NCBI GenBank assembly: GCA_009763385.1
Contig: CM019823.1
Span: 89,973,104 to 90,037,103 of the forward strand
Origin: Coix lacryma-jobi var. lacryma-jobi
Taxonomy: Eukaryota > Streptophyta > Magnoliopsida > Poales > Poaceae
Direction: 5' to 3'
Length of the DNA: 64,000 nucleotides
Part shown: one piece after another, positions 21,323 through 33,545 of the stretch
Layout: every line of letters starts with the position of its first letter
Numbering within the stretch: the stretch's first letter is position 1
Made by a program: the position numbers and the translations under genes
Notes under the pieces: generated by a model
Seen by the model: the letters and a program-made list of their open reading frames with translations, nothing else
Database searches by the model: none
Told to the model about the DNA's origin: nothing

Positions 21323-23354
21323 TGCGGATACATGGGTGTATGCCGAGTCTCGAGTGATTGTCAACTGGGATAATGCGCATGTTCTTTGGCTTGTGTTGTG
21401 CAGGTGTTGAGCACGGATATAGTGATCGAAGGCAAGGTGAAGGTCAAGTAGAGACGTGATGTGCCGATGGACCGGGAGCGGTGAAGGGCGGACGTGAGGC
21501 TTGGACTGAGGGACCGGTGGCCTGAGGATCAGCTGTGGTAGCTGATAGCCTAGGACAACGACTAGCGAAGACTTGCGTGTGGACGGGGTGCACGGGCGGT
21601 GCATCCCTTCTATGGCTCGGTTTGGTGGTTGAGCCACAGAAAAACCATCGGTGGACGGTTTCCAGGTTTGGGCCACAAAACCTGGGTGCTGCGGGTTTGC
21701 CGAGTTTGGGCCACAAAACTCGGGCTAAGGGCGGTTTCCAGGTTTGGGCCTCAAAACTTGGGCGTTGGCGGGTTTCTGAGTTTGGGCCACAAAACTCAGG
21801 CGATGGACGGCAGGTTTCTCGGTTTGGGCCTCAAAGCCGGGGGTTGATCGTGAAGGCTGGTTTCCCAGTTTGGGCCTCAAAACCGGGGGCGGAGTCCGTG
21901 AAAAGGACAAGCAGAGCGGTGGCAGCACGTGGCGGCAATCGGTGAGGTTGTGTCGAGGCAACCCTACCTATTGTGCGGGCGTGGCCGTCGGATCGGCATC
22001 TTCTTCGAGTTGGTCCAGAATAACCCTAGAGTTTAGCTGGTTCGCTCTGTAATTAGTTAGGGGTAGAGTGGGAATTAGAATTAGGATAAGTAGGGGGAGA
22101 CACCCACCTTCCAAACTATCTCAGTCATTTGCACTTCGCCTTCTAGGTTTTCCTGCTCTCCCAATCCCCTCCTGTAGCAACTGAGATCCGCAGAGAACCA
22201 TACCTCTGTGTTCATGAGATTTTGAGGAAGTGAGACTGTAATCTCACTGTTGTAGCGTGTGGTATCCACACAGTTGCAGATCGATGTCTTGATTCGCATT
22301 TTGACTTTTGTTCTTCGCGCTCTTCGTTTCTCTGCGATTTTCCCGTCATTCGATCCCCCTCTCTACTGCGTCTTTTTGAAATCCACTTGAATCAACTTGT
22401 TCTTTATAGTGAGGAGATCATTTCCACCGAAGGAATTCATCTAACTCCTCACGAACAAGTAGATCGGGTCGATTGAATTTTCGTGGCGCTTTTTCGATTC
22501 ATATTCCTTCCCTTTCGAATTCCCGTTGATTAAGTCGATTTGAGGAGATGATTTCTTGGGGATAGTCTCCTAACTACCACGTGATCATCTTCTCCAAGTT
22601 TGGGAACAAGGGATATTGATTTGGATCAAATTTGGGGAGATTTGGGAGAGAGGCGATCAAAATCGCCCTCTCTGGTCGGTCGCGGACAGTCCGCCACCTG
22701 ACCGGCGGACAGTCCGCGTGTCGGGGCTGAGCCAGACTAGTGGCTGGACGCTCCGGTGCTTTGGGCTCGGGATACCGGCGGACAGTCCGTAGTTCAAAGT
22801 CACGGACAGTCCGGGACCGAGCAAGGAGATTTCAGCAGCTGTGTTGTTTTTCATTTTTGGCCAGCGGACAGTCCGCCAGTGGACCGCGGACAGTCCGCCC
22901 CTACCGTGGACAGTCCGGGACTAGGAGTCCGGACAGTCCGGAAATCGGCTGTAGGCTGAGCTTTAGTGCGTTTGCTCTCCCGACTTCTTCGCTTGGTTTC
23001 CGGACTTCTCGTTTGACCCTAGAGTTGACCAAGAAACCTCTCTAGGTATCTTTGCTACTTGTTAGCATAGGTATTTGGAGATTTCTCGACGTAGCTCTCT
23101 ATCTACGTTCGGGAGTCGGTTGTTTGGGGTCGAACTAGAGCCGGTACTTTTGGTGTTTGATTCGCTCTTGCTTTGTGGTGCCTCGCTGTGATCCTAGGGA
23201 TCATCCACCCTCTTCCAAGGGTCGTGGGCATCACGTTTCGGTAAAAGCTTTCGGGGGTTGATTTTTGGGATAAAGGCCGAAGTTTCGAGAGAAATTTTTT
23301 AGGCTCCCATTCACCCCCCTCTAGTCTCCTTGCTTTTGCATTCTCGGTCCTTCA
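21323..23354 (+). repeat. Sirevirus-2 5' LTR
   Basis: This 2,032 bp LTR is the same family as Sirevirus-1 but clearly diverged. It has the hairpin array at about 21662-21889, where a fourth stem reads CTGAGTTT/AAACTCAG instead of CCTGGTTT/AAACCAGG, and CGGACAGTCCG palindromes at about 22683-22940. Confidence 0.92.
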
Positions 23355-23356
23355 AT

Positions 23357-23371
23357 TGGTATCGGAGCGGG
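23357..23371 (+). other. Primer binding site of Sirevirus-2
   Basis: TGGTATCGGAGCGGG two bases after the LTR. Initiator-Met type. Confidence 0.85.
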
Positions 23372-23417
23372 TTAAGGATCTTCCACCTTAGCCGGTTCTA
23401 GATCCACAGAAGGCGAC

Positions 23418-25043
23418 ATGGATCGCGGCGTGGGCAAACCGCCGTTTTTCGATGGGACGAACTATGCGTATTGGAAGATACGCATGTCGGCCTATCTTCA
23501 GAGCATGGGTGATTCTATCTAGAAGATTTGCAACAAGGATGATTACATGGTCTTGGCTGCTCGTGTTACTCAGCTGCAGATCGATGAGCACGATGCCAAT
23601 AGCCGAGCCCGTAATGCTCTTTTCTCCTGTCTGACTGTTTCTGAGTTTGATCGCGTTTCTCATCTCCCCATGGCTCGTGAGATTTGGGCGACCGTCATGC
23701 ACTTTCATGAGGGAACCTCTCAAGTCAAATCCCGACTCTACGAGTCACACAAGCGGGAGTATGAGAACTTTCGACACATGCCTGGCGAGAGCATAGAGAG
23801 TTTATTCGCTCGCTTTCAGGTGATTGTCAACAGGATGAGAGCTAACAAGGAGCTGTTGCCTTTCAACGATCATGAGAGAGCTTTGAAGCTTTTGCATACT
23901 CTCGATCGGTCGTTGTGGGACTCAAAGGTCCAAGCGATCATCAAATCGTCTAACTATGAGACCCTCATGTGCGACGAGCTCTTCAGTAAGCTCAAGTCTA
24001 GTGAGATTGACGCCATGACGAGGGCTTCTTTTGAAAATCCTTCTGGCCCGTCTATGGCTTTGCTTTCTGGCTCTTCTACTAACCCCTCTGGAGGCTTTGC
24101 ACTTTCCTCTCTTCTTTCTATCACAGAGGAGCAGCTGGAGTTCATGGGAGACGACGAGTTGGCCTTGCTTGCCAACCGGTTCTCGCGGTTCCACAACAAC
24201 CGCATGAACCGACGTCGTGGAGGAGGACGTGCTGGGTGTTTTGAGTGTGGTGACCCGGACCACTTCATTGCCAACTGCCCCAAGAAGAACAAGCAAGTGG
24301 CGGGCAAGGGCGATCGTGGCCACAAGTACGACTTCGGCAAGCACAAGGAGAAGTACGTCCCCACGAAGCACAAGCGGAAGGGCGGCTTCAACAAGGAGTA
24401 CATCAAGAAGAAGTACTTGGAGAAGGCCCAGGCTGAGCAGCGTGCTTTCTTCGCCATGCTCAGTGACATCGACGACTCGGATGACGACTCCGCTTCCTCA
24501 AGCGACGATGAGTCCGAGAAGAAGAAGAAGATCGAGGACAAGCTCAACGACCTCTGCTTCTTCGCCGACAACGAGGGCTTTTGCACCATGGCCTTCGGCA
24601 AGGAGGTCGACACGCAGCTGGAGGAGACCCCTCGGAACGACGACGACGACGACGACACCTCCCAGATATCTCAGACCCCCGACGAGCTTTCTACTGAGGT
24701 CGAGAAACTTACTGCCGCCCTTCTGAGTCAAGATAAACTGCTTAGGCGTGCTGCTAGAGAGCGGAAGGAGTTTAGGCAGAAGTGGGAGGATACGGTGAAG
24801 GAACTTGAATCTGTCAAGTCCACCGTTGTTGTGTCTGAGGAGGATGAGTGTGAGATGTGCTCCAAGCACATGACTGACCTTCTCACTTTGAGGGGGGAGT
24901 ATGCTGCTTTGGTTGGAGAGATGGATGAGCTGAAGGCTAGACCAAGGTTGCTGGGTGCGTGCAAGTCTTGTGCAGGCTTGCAATCCGAGTTGACAGAGAA
25001 GAATGCCAAAATTGTGTCTCCTGAGAAGGCCAACTCGGGTAGC
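23418..25043 (+). pseudogene. gag: Sirevirus-2 gag, 5' part (split by E4)
   Basis: The ATG at 23418 gives MDRGVGKPPFFDGTNYAYWK, the same start as Sirevirus-1. A TAG at 23520 replaces the Trp codon present in Sirevirus-1. From 23547 the frame is open to the E4 insertion. It includes the capsid region, a CCHC knuckle CFECGDPDHFIANC at about 24237-24278, a Lys-rich stretch, an Asp/Glu run and a coiled-coil-like region (about 24700-24830). The gag resumes at 34870 in the correct frame once E4 and one target duplication are removed. Confidence 0.9.
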
Positions 25044-27057
25044 TGTTGATGGTCCTTAAACACCTGTTTTACCATCAACATTTGACCCTAAAGTCCACCA
25101 AAAAGGCATGAAATTTAGTCAAATAGGTTTCAAACTAACCAAATTCCACATGTCCATAGAATTTTATTTGAATGCAGGATTTGAACCAAATTTGGACATA
25201 TGGACCCACCAGAGGCCAAGCCCACTCAGCAGGGCCCAAATGGGCCTAAGGGGGGGTGGCACCCGCCACCCCTAGGTGGCGCCCGCCACCTCTAAGTGGC
25301 GCCTGCCACTTGGGTTGGCCCAAGCTCCACTCCCTGCCACGTCACCGATCCGTGTGACCTCCCCAAGGCCAAATCTTGGCCCTCGGTCACTAGGTCAGTG
25401 GCATCGGATGGCTCAGGGAGGAGTGGCGTGGATCAAGGCTGATTGTCGGTTGCTAGGACATGCAACCGACCTCCAAACCGCCATGGACAACCACCTGGAT
25501 GTCGTTGAAGCCAAGGCGGTGCATCCAACGGTGAGGGAGGTGGCGGCTGCCACCTAAGGCTGGCGCCCGCCACTAGGGTTAGCCCTAGGTCGGCTGGCTG
25601 CCCCCTATAAGTACCCCCCTCACTCCTCAAGACTATAAATACCCCCCTGGAGGTACCAGTACCATCAAGTACCACACCAAGAGAAGCAAAGGCAAGAGAA
25701 TCAAGTGAGAGTTGGTTTAGAAGCTCAGAGAGCTTAGGCAAGTAGGGTAGCTAGTAGAGAGAGTATAGCTCTAGTGCCCTCGCTACAACGCGGCTCTTAG
25801 TTTAGCACAGCTTAGCCTAAGTCCTTGACAGAATTAGCGTAGAGCTTGCTAAGAGAGAAGCGGGTGCGAGCGACTGGCATCAGAGGTCGGTTGATTTCTC
25901 GGCGTCTTTGGTCTGGTTTGCTCTCTTGTATCTCAGGTACATTTATCTCTATCTCAGTATTACTTTAAGCATTACTTTCTGTATTACTTTATCAAGTACC
26001 TTGAGTGTGACCTAGCTATCCTACAGTTCAATTCACTTAGCCATAGTAGTTAATCTCTAGTGTGCTTAGTGATTGATCTTTGCCAATAGGTTGCTTAGTT
26101 AGTTTAGTGTTTATCTTATTAAGTCAAGTATTTGCTCTGACGTCCGCAAGGGTGTCTCTATTCAAAGCTAGGGTAGAGATAGTTAGAATATAGTTAAGCG
26201 TGGTGCTTAGTTATAGACTTACCTTCAGATACGGCTGGACCCCCGGATAGCTTTGGTAGCAAGCAGGTGGTGACAGCCCTGTGCGCCTTGAATTCCACCA
26301 CGTAGTTGGCCCAGTTTAATAGTAAGGCTCGTTGTGCTAGCGTTCAACCTAAGTAAGTGGTAAAGGCTAGTACGCCTCGATACTTGACAAGATAGGAATA
26401 AAACTATACTCAACTTAGTTGCTTTATTGACTTTTGCCTGCCTTGCTTCATAACTATCTTGCTTCGTTGTTATGTTGCTTTGTAGTTATCTAGGAATAGT
26501 TATTAGTTAGTAGTTAGTTATCTTAGTTATCCTTAGGTATCCCCTTTATCTACCTATCCATCCACCTTACCTTAGCCATCCATTTCATCCTTACCTATCC
26601 ACCCATATATTCTTTCTAGCCTTTTATCTCCTCTCTTTTCCCCTTTTCCCTTTTCCCTTTTCTTCGACTCTCATCCCCTCCTTGACTCAACTCATACACC
26701 ACCCTAGCCTTCCCTTGGGATCAAATAAATCGACGCCTGGTACTCCCAGGCGAAGTGCTACTACGATAGTTCTGTGCGATTGCAGAATCTCCTCTTGGTA
26801 GATTGCAATCTCTCTAGTTAGCTCCTACTAGTGTCGGGATTGACAACCCCGTTTGGCATTAGTAGACAGCTGCTTTAGCTCCACTCCTTTAGGTATAGTG
26901 ACCGGTCTTGCTTCAAGCATTTCTGACGCCGTTGCCGGGGATAGACTCCATACTCTACTCCTAGTAACAACGTTAGCGAGTGCCAACAAGCATCTCTGGG
27001 CCGTTACCAGGGATAGTTGCCTAGCTCTATCTTTAGTGAAGCTAAGAACTACCAACA
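25044..27057 (+). repeat. E4 5' LTR
   Basis: 2,014 bp. The first 37 bp form a hairpin (TGTTGATGGT with ACCATCAACA). Next comes a cluster of GTGGCGCCCGCCAC-type repeats (25255-25315 and 25540-25575), then two TATA-like boxes. Near the 3' end, two extra PBS-like modules sit inside the LTR (26921 and 26993). Confidence 0.9.
25633..25642 (+). promoter_or_regulatory. TATA box in the E4 LTR
   Basis: CTATAAATAC, after a first weaker copy CTATAAGTAC about 30 bp upstream. Both precede C-rich sequence. The copies in the other LTRs (about 31414 and 32120) keep the motif. Confidence 0.6.
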
Positions 27058-27061
27058 AGTA

Positions 27062-27083
27062 TTTCTGGCGCCGTTGCCGGGGA
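27062..27083 (+). other. PBS region of E4
   Basis: TTTCTGGCGCCGTTGCCGGG at the start of the internal domain, a few bases after the LTR end. Two degraded versions of the same module lie inside the LTR upstream. Confidence 0.75.
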
Positions 27084-27244
27084 AGGCAATCGGTGTGTCG
27101 GTTGAGTCCGTGTTGAATTTATCTTCGCTCAAGCTCCCGCTTAGCGAATCCCATCTTACCCCATTCTTTCTTTCCTTAACTTTTCTTATCTTTTTCCTTC
27201 ATCTTCTTCAACTTCTTTCTTTCTTATCTCATTCTATCTTCACG

Positions 27245-29110
27245 ATGGCCAACAAGACCATTCGTGAGTTTTCTGCTCCTTCTGCCGCTAATGTAGCGAT
27301 AGGACCAAACGTGATCGATGCCAACCTCAATTTTGAGTTGAAACCGGCTCTGATCACGATGGTCCAAGCTAGCCCGTGTGGCAAGGCTCATGAGGATGCC
27401 AATGCTCACCTCCAACAATTCTTGGAGATTTGCGGCACCTTCACCATTAAGGGGATAACCCAAGAAGCCATCCGTCTTCGTCTCTTTTCTTTCTCTTTGC
27501 TAGGAAAAGCGAAGCAATGGTTTTATACCGATCGCAATGCTGTAGACACATGGGGCAAGTGTTCCAATGATTTTCTCGCCAAATTCTTTCCTATGGGCAA
27601 GACGAATGCTCTGCGCAACAAAATCTCCAGCTTTACGCAACAAGCCGAGGAATCTATTCCCGAGGCTTGGGAGAGAATGCAAGAGTATGTCGCTGCTTGT
27701 CCGCACCATGGTATGGAGGACTGGCTATTGATCCAGAACTTCTACCATGGCCTAACCCCACTCTCTAGAAGCCATTTGGATGCCGCCGCCGGTGGTGCAT
27801 TCTTTTCTCTGAATGTTGCAGATGCTAAGGCTCTCATAGAGAAGATGGTGTCAAACCAAGGATGGAATGACGAGAGACTGTAGCCCCGTAAGCGAGGTAT
27901 GCATTCCCTTAAGGAGGCCGACATAATCGTGGCCAAGATGGACCTGCTGGCAAAGAAGCTGGACAGCTGTGGGAAGATGAACCAACAAGAGAGTGTCCAA
28001 TCTCTGGAATCCTACATGACTTGTGAAGTCTGTGGAGAAACCGGACATTCTGGGAGCCACTGCCCCGAGCTACATGAAGATTTGAACTTCATCAACAACA
28101 ACAACGGTTTCCGTCAACAGAATCAAGGATGGAATCAGCCTGCAACTTCTTAAGGTAACAATTCATTCCCCCGCTCTAATTTTCATAATTCTAATAGTCT
28201 CTCATTCTTGAAAAATTTAGTTTACTCACAAGATAGAACTACTAATTTCTTGAATAAGAAATTAATGTCGAATGATAAAACCCTTGAGAATATAAATGCT
28301 AAATTGGAAGATTTCTCATCTGCTCTGAAAAATCAATTAAGCCTTAATAAGATGTTAGAAACCCAATTAGCTCAACTTACTGCTATCATACCATCTTTTG
28401 AAACTGGCAAAATTCCTGCCAAACCTGACATGGAAACTGCAAATATGGTTAAAATAAAATATTATGAAGATCAAACCATGACTGTTAAAAAGGGTGATCC
28501 TGGTAGTCCCATAATTAGATGCTCAATCTTTGGTGAAGTCTTTAAAAATGCCATGTGTGATTTAGGATCGAGTGTGAACATTTTATCTAAAGATTTCTAT
28601 GAAAACTCGTTCTTTCCACCCATGTCATCCACATCTGCCTATGTTGTGCTAGCTGATCAATCCACTAGCTATGTAGAAGGAATAGTTAATGATTTACCTA
28701 TTCATATTAGAGGCTCCTATGTTCCTGCTGATTTCATAATACTAGATATGGGAAATAGGAAAGATGTGCCTCTAATCTTAGGTAGACCCTTCTTGAACAC
28801 TGTTGATGCATGCATATATGTGGAAAGTGGTAAAATTCAAATGACATTAGGAGGGAGGAAGGAAATATTCTCCTTTTCCCGTGGTCCCGCATATGCCGCT
28901 AACATGCAGGAAGCAGAACCCGTTCGTACCAAGAAGAGGCGCCCAAGAACAGGGTGGAGCAGAAAGAGAGAACCACCTCCTCCTAAGTTGTGTAATTCAC
29001 ATAACAAAGGAGAGGTGCCAAAAGAAGAAGAACCTGATGAAGTACTGAGAAAAAAAGTGCCCAAGGAAGAAGAAGACCCACCTGATAAGGATGAAATTCC
29101 ATGGACCTAA
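27245..29110 (+). pseudogene. gag-pro: E4 gag-protease (two stops)
   Basis: The ATG at 27245 begins MANKTIREFSAPSAANVAIG. The retrotransposon gag domain follows, with motifs such as DANAHLQQFLEICGTFTIKG, AKQWFY, IPEAWERMQEYVAACPHHGM and NFYHGL. A TAG at 27881 and a TAA at 28151 interrupt an otherwise single frame. Both are explained by CAG or CAA losing its C. The CCHC knuckle CEVCGETGHSGSHC is at about 28023-28064. The aspartic protease follows, with catalytic CDLGSS at about 28556 and the second protease motif LILGRPFLNT at about 28774. The protein ends in a Lys/Pro/Glu-rich tail at 29108. Autonomous Athila elements continue into reverse transcriptase here, and this one does not. Confidence 0.88.
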
Positions 29111-30824
29111 GGTATGGTTTTATTTTTATTTTTTTCCCTTCAATTTTCCCTTTTTCGAATAAATAACATATGTCATGCATGAAACTAAAAAAAACCAGTT
29201 ATCATTAGTTATATGCATAGGTATATGTTAACTTAGCTAGAATAATAAAATATCATAATAGGATAGTTTCCCTTTTCACAATATTAGATAGTTTCCCTTT
29301 TAATAAAATGAGAACAAGAGCTCCGACCGAGAAAGAAGAAGACCCTTCACCAAGCAAGAAGCCAGCTTGGGGGAGACTCCCGCTCCGATAAGGTATGTCT
29401 CAAGCCTACACTTTACATTCAGTTCTTAAATTCTATATCTTTTGAATGTCACATGCTTGCCTAAATAACCACTCTATGAATAAAATTGATAAAATCTGCT
29501 TAAATAAGTTGAAACCTGAATAAGATTTGAAATATGTCATGCAAATGCTATTGTTATGGTTTGAATGACTAGTCTTATCTAAGTTGTAGCTTTTGTGGGT
29601 TGCACATGCTTTAACTGAAATCATGCTTAGTGAGTAAAGTTAGTAAGCAATGGAGTAATTCTTTAAACTTGCTAAGGTGAAATTAGGACCTAATTTGGAG
29701 GATTTCTTTTAAAAATTATGAAAACCTTGCTAAAAGTTCCTCCTAGATTTTATCCCATCCCACCACCAGCCAAATATTTGTTAGTCATTAGTCAAAACCA
29801 CAAAGAGCTTTGTTTGTGTTGAGCTTTGTTAGACCTCATAGATCTTAGTAGAGAAGCTTATCATATCTTTTGAATCAAGATTCACACCCACCCACCATAA
29901 ATTGCCTACTCTCCACTTTGGAAGTTTGCAACCACCAAATAAATTGCTTATTCTCTACACTGGAGATATGCAATACCCTGCCAAACATCCCATTGCTAGC
30001 CTTATGCTATTCCTACACTGGGAATAAGCATTTCTCTCCCTTTCCCTACTCATTTCAAAAATCCTTTCCTATAGATAATCTGGGGAAATCTAGAGCTAAA
30101 AGAGAGAGAGAGAGAGAGAAATGAGCAAAGTAGCTCAAGAAAGGACTATGTCCTGAAAAAAAGAGTGAGCAAAGAAGCTCAAAAGAGGACTATGTCCTAA
30201 CAAAATGTGAGGACACATCTTTTGTCTACTCACTATGTATCCAAAAAAAAGAGAGAGAGAATTATCATTTGCTCTAGACCCCAGAAATTAACTAGGAAGG
30301 ATTATGAGATATCTCTCTATACACTTCCACATAACCACACATGAACATCTTGATCAATTTTTATGATTTGCTGCTCCTGATGATCTGAGTGTCTAGCTTA
30401 GCAATAAACATCAGGCAATTTGCTCATGATTCTTAGCCTACCTATAACTCCACATATCATTCTTTAGAAATAGGAGAGGCTACATTTTGGCCTAAGTGAG
30501 GATTTAAACACCATTGAGTGATTGAGTGAATCTTGGAGGACTTAAGCAAGTAGTTATCTTTTGAAAACCTTGAAAAACCTCCAGACAGAATCCTAGTCAA
30601 ACCTAAGCAAGATAAAAGTTTCCTATCTACTACTTTATTTCACTCTTGCATATTTGAAGTGAAAAGCTATAAGCCCCACATTGCTATGATTAATGATATA
30701 TGCTAAGTTATTTCTCACTATACAATATACACTTGCAGACATCTTAAGTTGCTATCCATTTCATGCTCAATGCTTAAACCGCATTGTTGCTCGAGGACGA
30801 GCAACAGGTTAGCTTGGGGGAGCT
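29111..30824 (+). other. E4 3' non-coding region and polypurine tract
   Basis: AT-rich, without a credible frame. It contains an (AG)n microsatellite near 30102 and a tandem word (GAGCAAAG-AGCTCAA, GGACTATGTCCT) repeated at about 30121-30210. The end reads TTGCTCGAGGACGAGCAA, then the polypurine tract GCTTGGGGGAGCT at 30812-30824. No env-like frame is seen. Confidence 0.75.
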
Positions 30825-31531
30825 TGTTGATGGTCCTTAAACACCTGTTTTACCATCAACATTTGACCCTAAAGTCCACCAAAAAGGCATGAAATGTAGT
30901 CAAATAGGTTTCAATCTAACGAAATTCCACATGTCCATAGAATTTTATTTGAATGCAGGATTTGAACTAAATTTGGACATATGGACCCACCAGAGGCCAA
31001 GCCCACTCAGCAGGGCCCAAATGGGCCTAAGGGGGGGTGGCGCCCGCCACCCCTAGGTGGCGCCCGCCACCTCTAAGTGGCGCCCGCTACTTGGGTTGGC
31101 CCAAGCTCCCCTCCCCGCCACGTCACCGATCCGTGTGACCTCCCCAAGACCAAATCTTGGCCGTCGGTCACTAGGTCAGTGGCATCGGACGGCTCAGGGA
31201 GGAGTGGCGTGGATCAAGGCTGAATGTCGGTTGCTAGGACATGCAACCGACCTCCAAACAGCCTTGGACAACCACCTGGATGCCGTTGAAGCCAAGGCGG
31301 TGCATCCAATGGTGAGGGAGGTGGCGGCCGCCACCTAGGGCTGGCGCCCGCCACTAGGGTTAGCCCTAGGTCAGCTGGCTGCCCCCTATAAGTACCCCCC
31401 TCACTCCTCAAGACTATAAATACCCCCCTGGAGGTACCAGTACCATCAAGTACCACACCAAGAGAAGCAAAGGCAAGAGAAGCAAGTGAGAGTTGGTTTA
31501 GAAGCTCAGAGAGCTTAGGCAAGTAGGGTAG
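30825..31531 (+). repeat. E4 3' LTR, first part
   Basis: Begins TGTTGATGGTCC immediately after the polypurine tract and is interrupted at 31531 by a solo LTR. It continues at 33546. It contains a perfect palindrome GGTGGCGGCCGCCACC at about 31320. Confidence 0.9.
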
Positions 31532-33540
31532 TGTTGATGGTCCTTAAACACCTGTTTTACCATCAACATTTGACCCTAAAGTCCACCAAAAAGGCATGAA
31601 ATGTAGTCAAATAGGTTTCAAACTAACCGAATTCCACATGTCCATAGAATTTTATTTGAATGCAGGATTTGAACCAAATTTGGACATTTGGACCCACCAG
31701 AGGCGAAGCCCACTCAGCAGGGCCCAAATGGGCCTAAGGGGGGTGGCGCCCGCCACCCCTAGGTGCCGCCCGCCACCTCTAAGTGGCGCCCGCCACTTGG
31801 GTTGGCCCAAGTTTCACCCCCTGCCATGTCACCGATCCGTGTGACCTCCCCAAGGCCAAATCTTGGCCCTTGGTCACTAGGTCAGTGGCATCAGACGGCT
31901 CAGGATGGAATGGCATGGATCAAGGCTGAATGGCGGTTGCTAGGACATGCAACCGACCTCCAAACTGCCTTGGACAACCACCTGGATGCCGTTGAAGCCA
32001 AGGCGGTGCATCCAACGGTGAGGGAGGTGGCGGCCGCCACCTAGGGCTGGCGCCCGCCACTAGGGTTAGCCCTAGGTCGGCTGGCTGCCCCCTATAAGTA
32101 CCCCCTCACTCATTTGGGCTATAAATACCCCCTGGTGGCATCACTTCATTGATATCCCACATCAAGCAACACACAAGCAAGAGAAGCAAGTGAGGGTCAC
32201 GTTAGAAGCTCTGAGAGCTTAGGCAAGTAGGTTAGCTAGTAGAGAGAGTATAGCTCTAGTGCCCTCGCTACAGCGCGGCTCTTAGTTTAGCACAGCTTAG
32301 CCTAAGTCCTTGGCAGAATTAGCATAGAGCTTGCTAAGAGAGAAGCGGGTGCGAGCGACTGGCATCGGAGGTCGGTTGATTTCCCGGCGTCTCTGGTCTG
32401 GTTTGCTCTCTTGTATCGAAGGTTCATTTATCTTTATCTCAGTATTACTTTAAGCATTACTTTCAGTATTACTTTCAGTATTACTTTATCAAGTACCTTG
32501 AGTGTGACCTAGCTATCCTACAGTTCAATTCACTTAGCTATAGTAGTTAATCTCTAGTGAGCTTAGTGTTTGATCTTTGCCAATAGGTTGCTTAGTTAGT
32601 TTAGTGTTTATCTTGTTAAGTCAAGTGTTTGCTCTGACGTCCGCAAGGGTGTCTCTATTCAAAGCTAGGGTCGAGATAGTTAGAATATAGTTAAGTGTGG
32701 TGCCTAGTTATAGACTTACCTTCAGATACGGCTGGACCCCCCGGATAGCTATGGTAGCAAGCAGGTGGTGACAGCCCTGTGCGCCTTGAATTCCACCACG
32801 TAGTTGGCCCAGTTTAACAGTAAGGCTCATTGTGCTAGCGTTCAACCTAAGTAAGTGGTAAAGGCTAGTACGCCTCGATACTTGACAAGATAGGAATAAA
32901 ACTATACTCAACTTAGTTGCTTTATTGTCTTTTGCCTGCCTTGCTTCGTAACTATCTTGCTTCGTAGTTATCTTGCATTGTGGTTATCTAGGAGTAGTTA
33001 GTTATCTTAGTTATCCTTAGCTATTCCCTTTATCTACCTATCATCCACCTTACCTTAGCCATCCATATCATCCTTACCTATCCACCCATATATTCTTTCT
33101 AGCCTTTCATCTCCTCTCTTCTCCCCTTTTCCCTTTTCTCTTTTCTTCGACTCTCATCCCCTCCTTGACTCAACTCATACACCACCCTAGCCTTCCCTTG
33201 GGATCAAATAAATCGACACCTGGTACTCCCAGGCGAAGTGCTACTACGATAGTTCTGTGCGCTTGCAGAATCTCCTCCTAGTAGATTGCAATCTCTCTAG
33301 CTAGCTCCTACTAGTGTCGGGATTGACAACCCCGCTTGGCATTAGTAGATAGCTGCTTTAGCTTCACTCCTTTAGGCATAGTGACCGGACTTGCTTCAAG
33401 CACTTCTGACACCGTTGCCTGGAATAGATTCCATAGTCTGCTCCTAGTAACGACGTTGGCTAGTGCCAACAAGCATTTCTGGGCCGTTACCGGGGATAGT
33501 TGCCTAGCTCTATCTTTAGTGAAGCTAAGAACTACCAACA
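31532..33540 (+). repeat. Solo LTR of the E4 family inside the E4 3' LTR
   Basis: A full-length 2,009 bp LTR (TGTTGATGG to CTACCAACA) with its own 5 bp duplication GGTAG at 31527-31531 and 33541-33545. It has no internal domain. Its own target duplication, distinct from E4's, shows a separate insertion of a related element that later lost its interior by LTR-LTR recombination. Confidence 0.9.
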
Positions 33541-33545
33541 GGTAG

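Noticed and set aside
25276..25557. 93-codon frame present in three E4-family LTR copies
   Set aside because: It recurs because the LTR recurs. It overlaps the GTGGCGCC repeats and the upstream side of the TATA box, and substitutions between copies do not respect codons.
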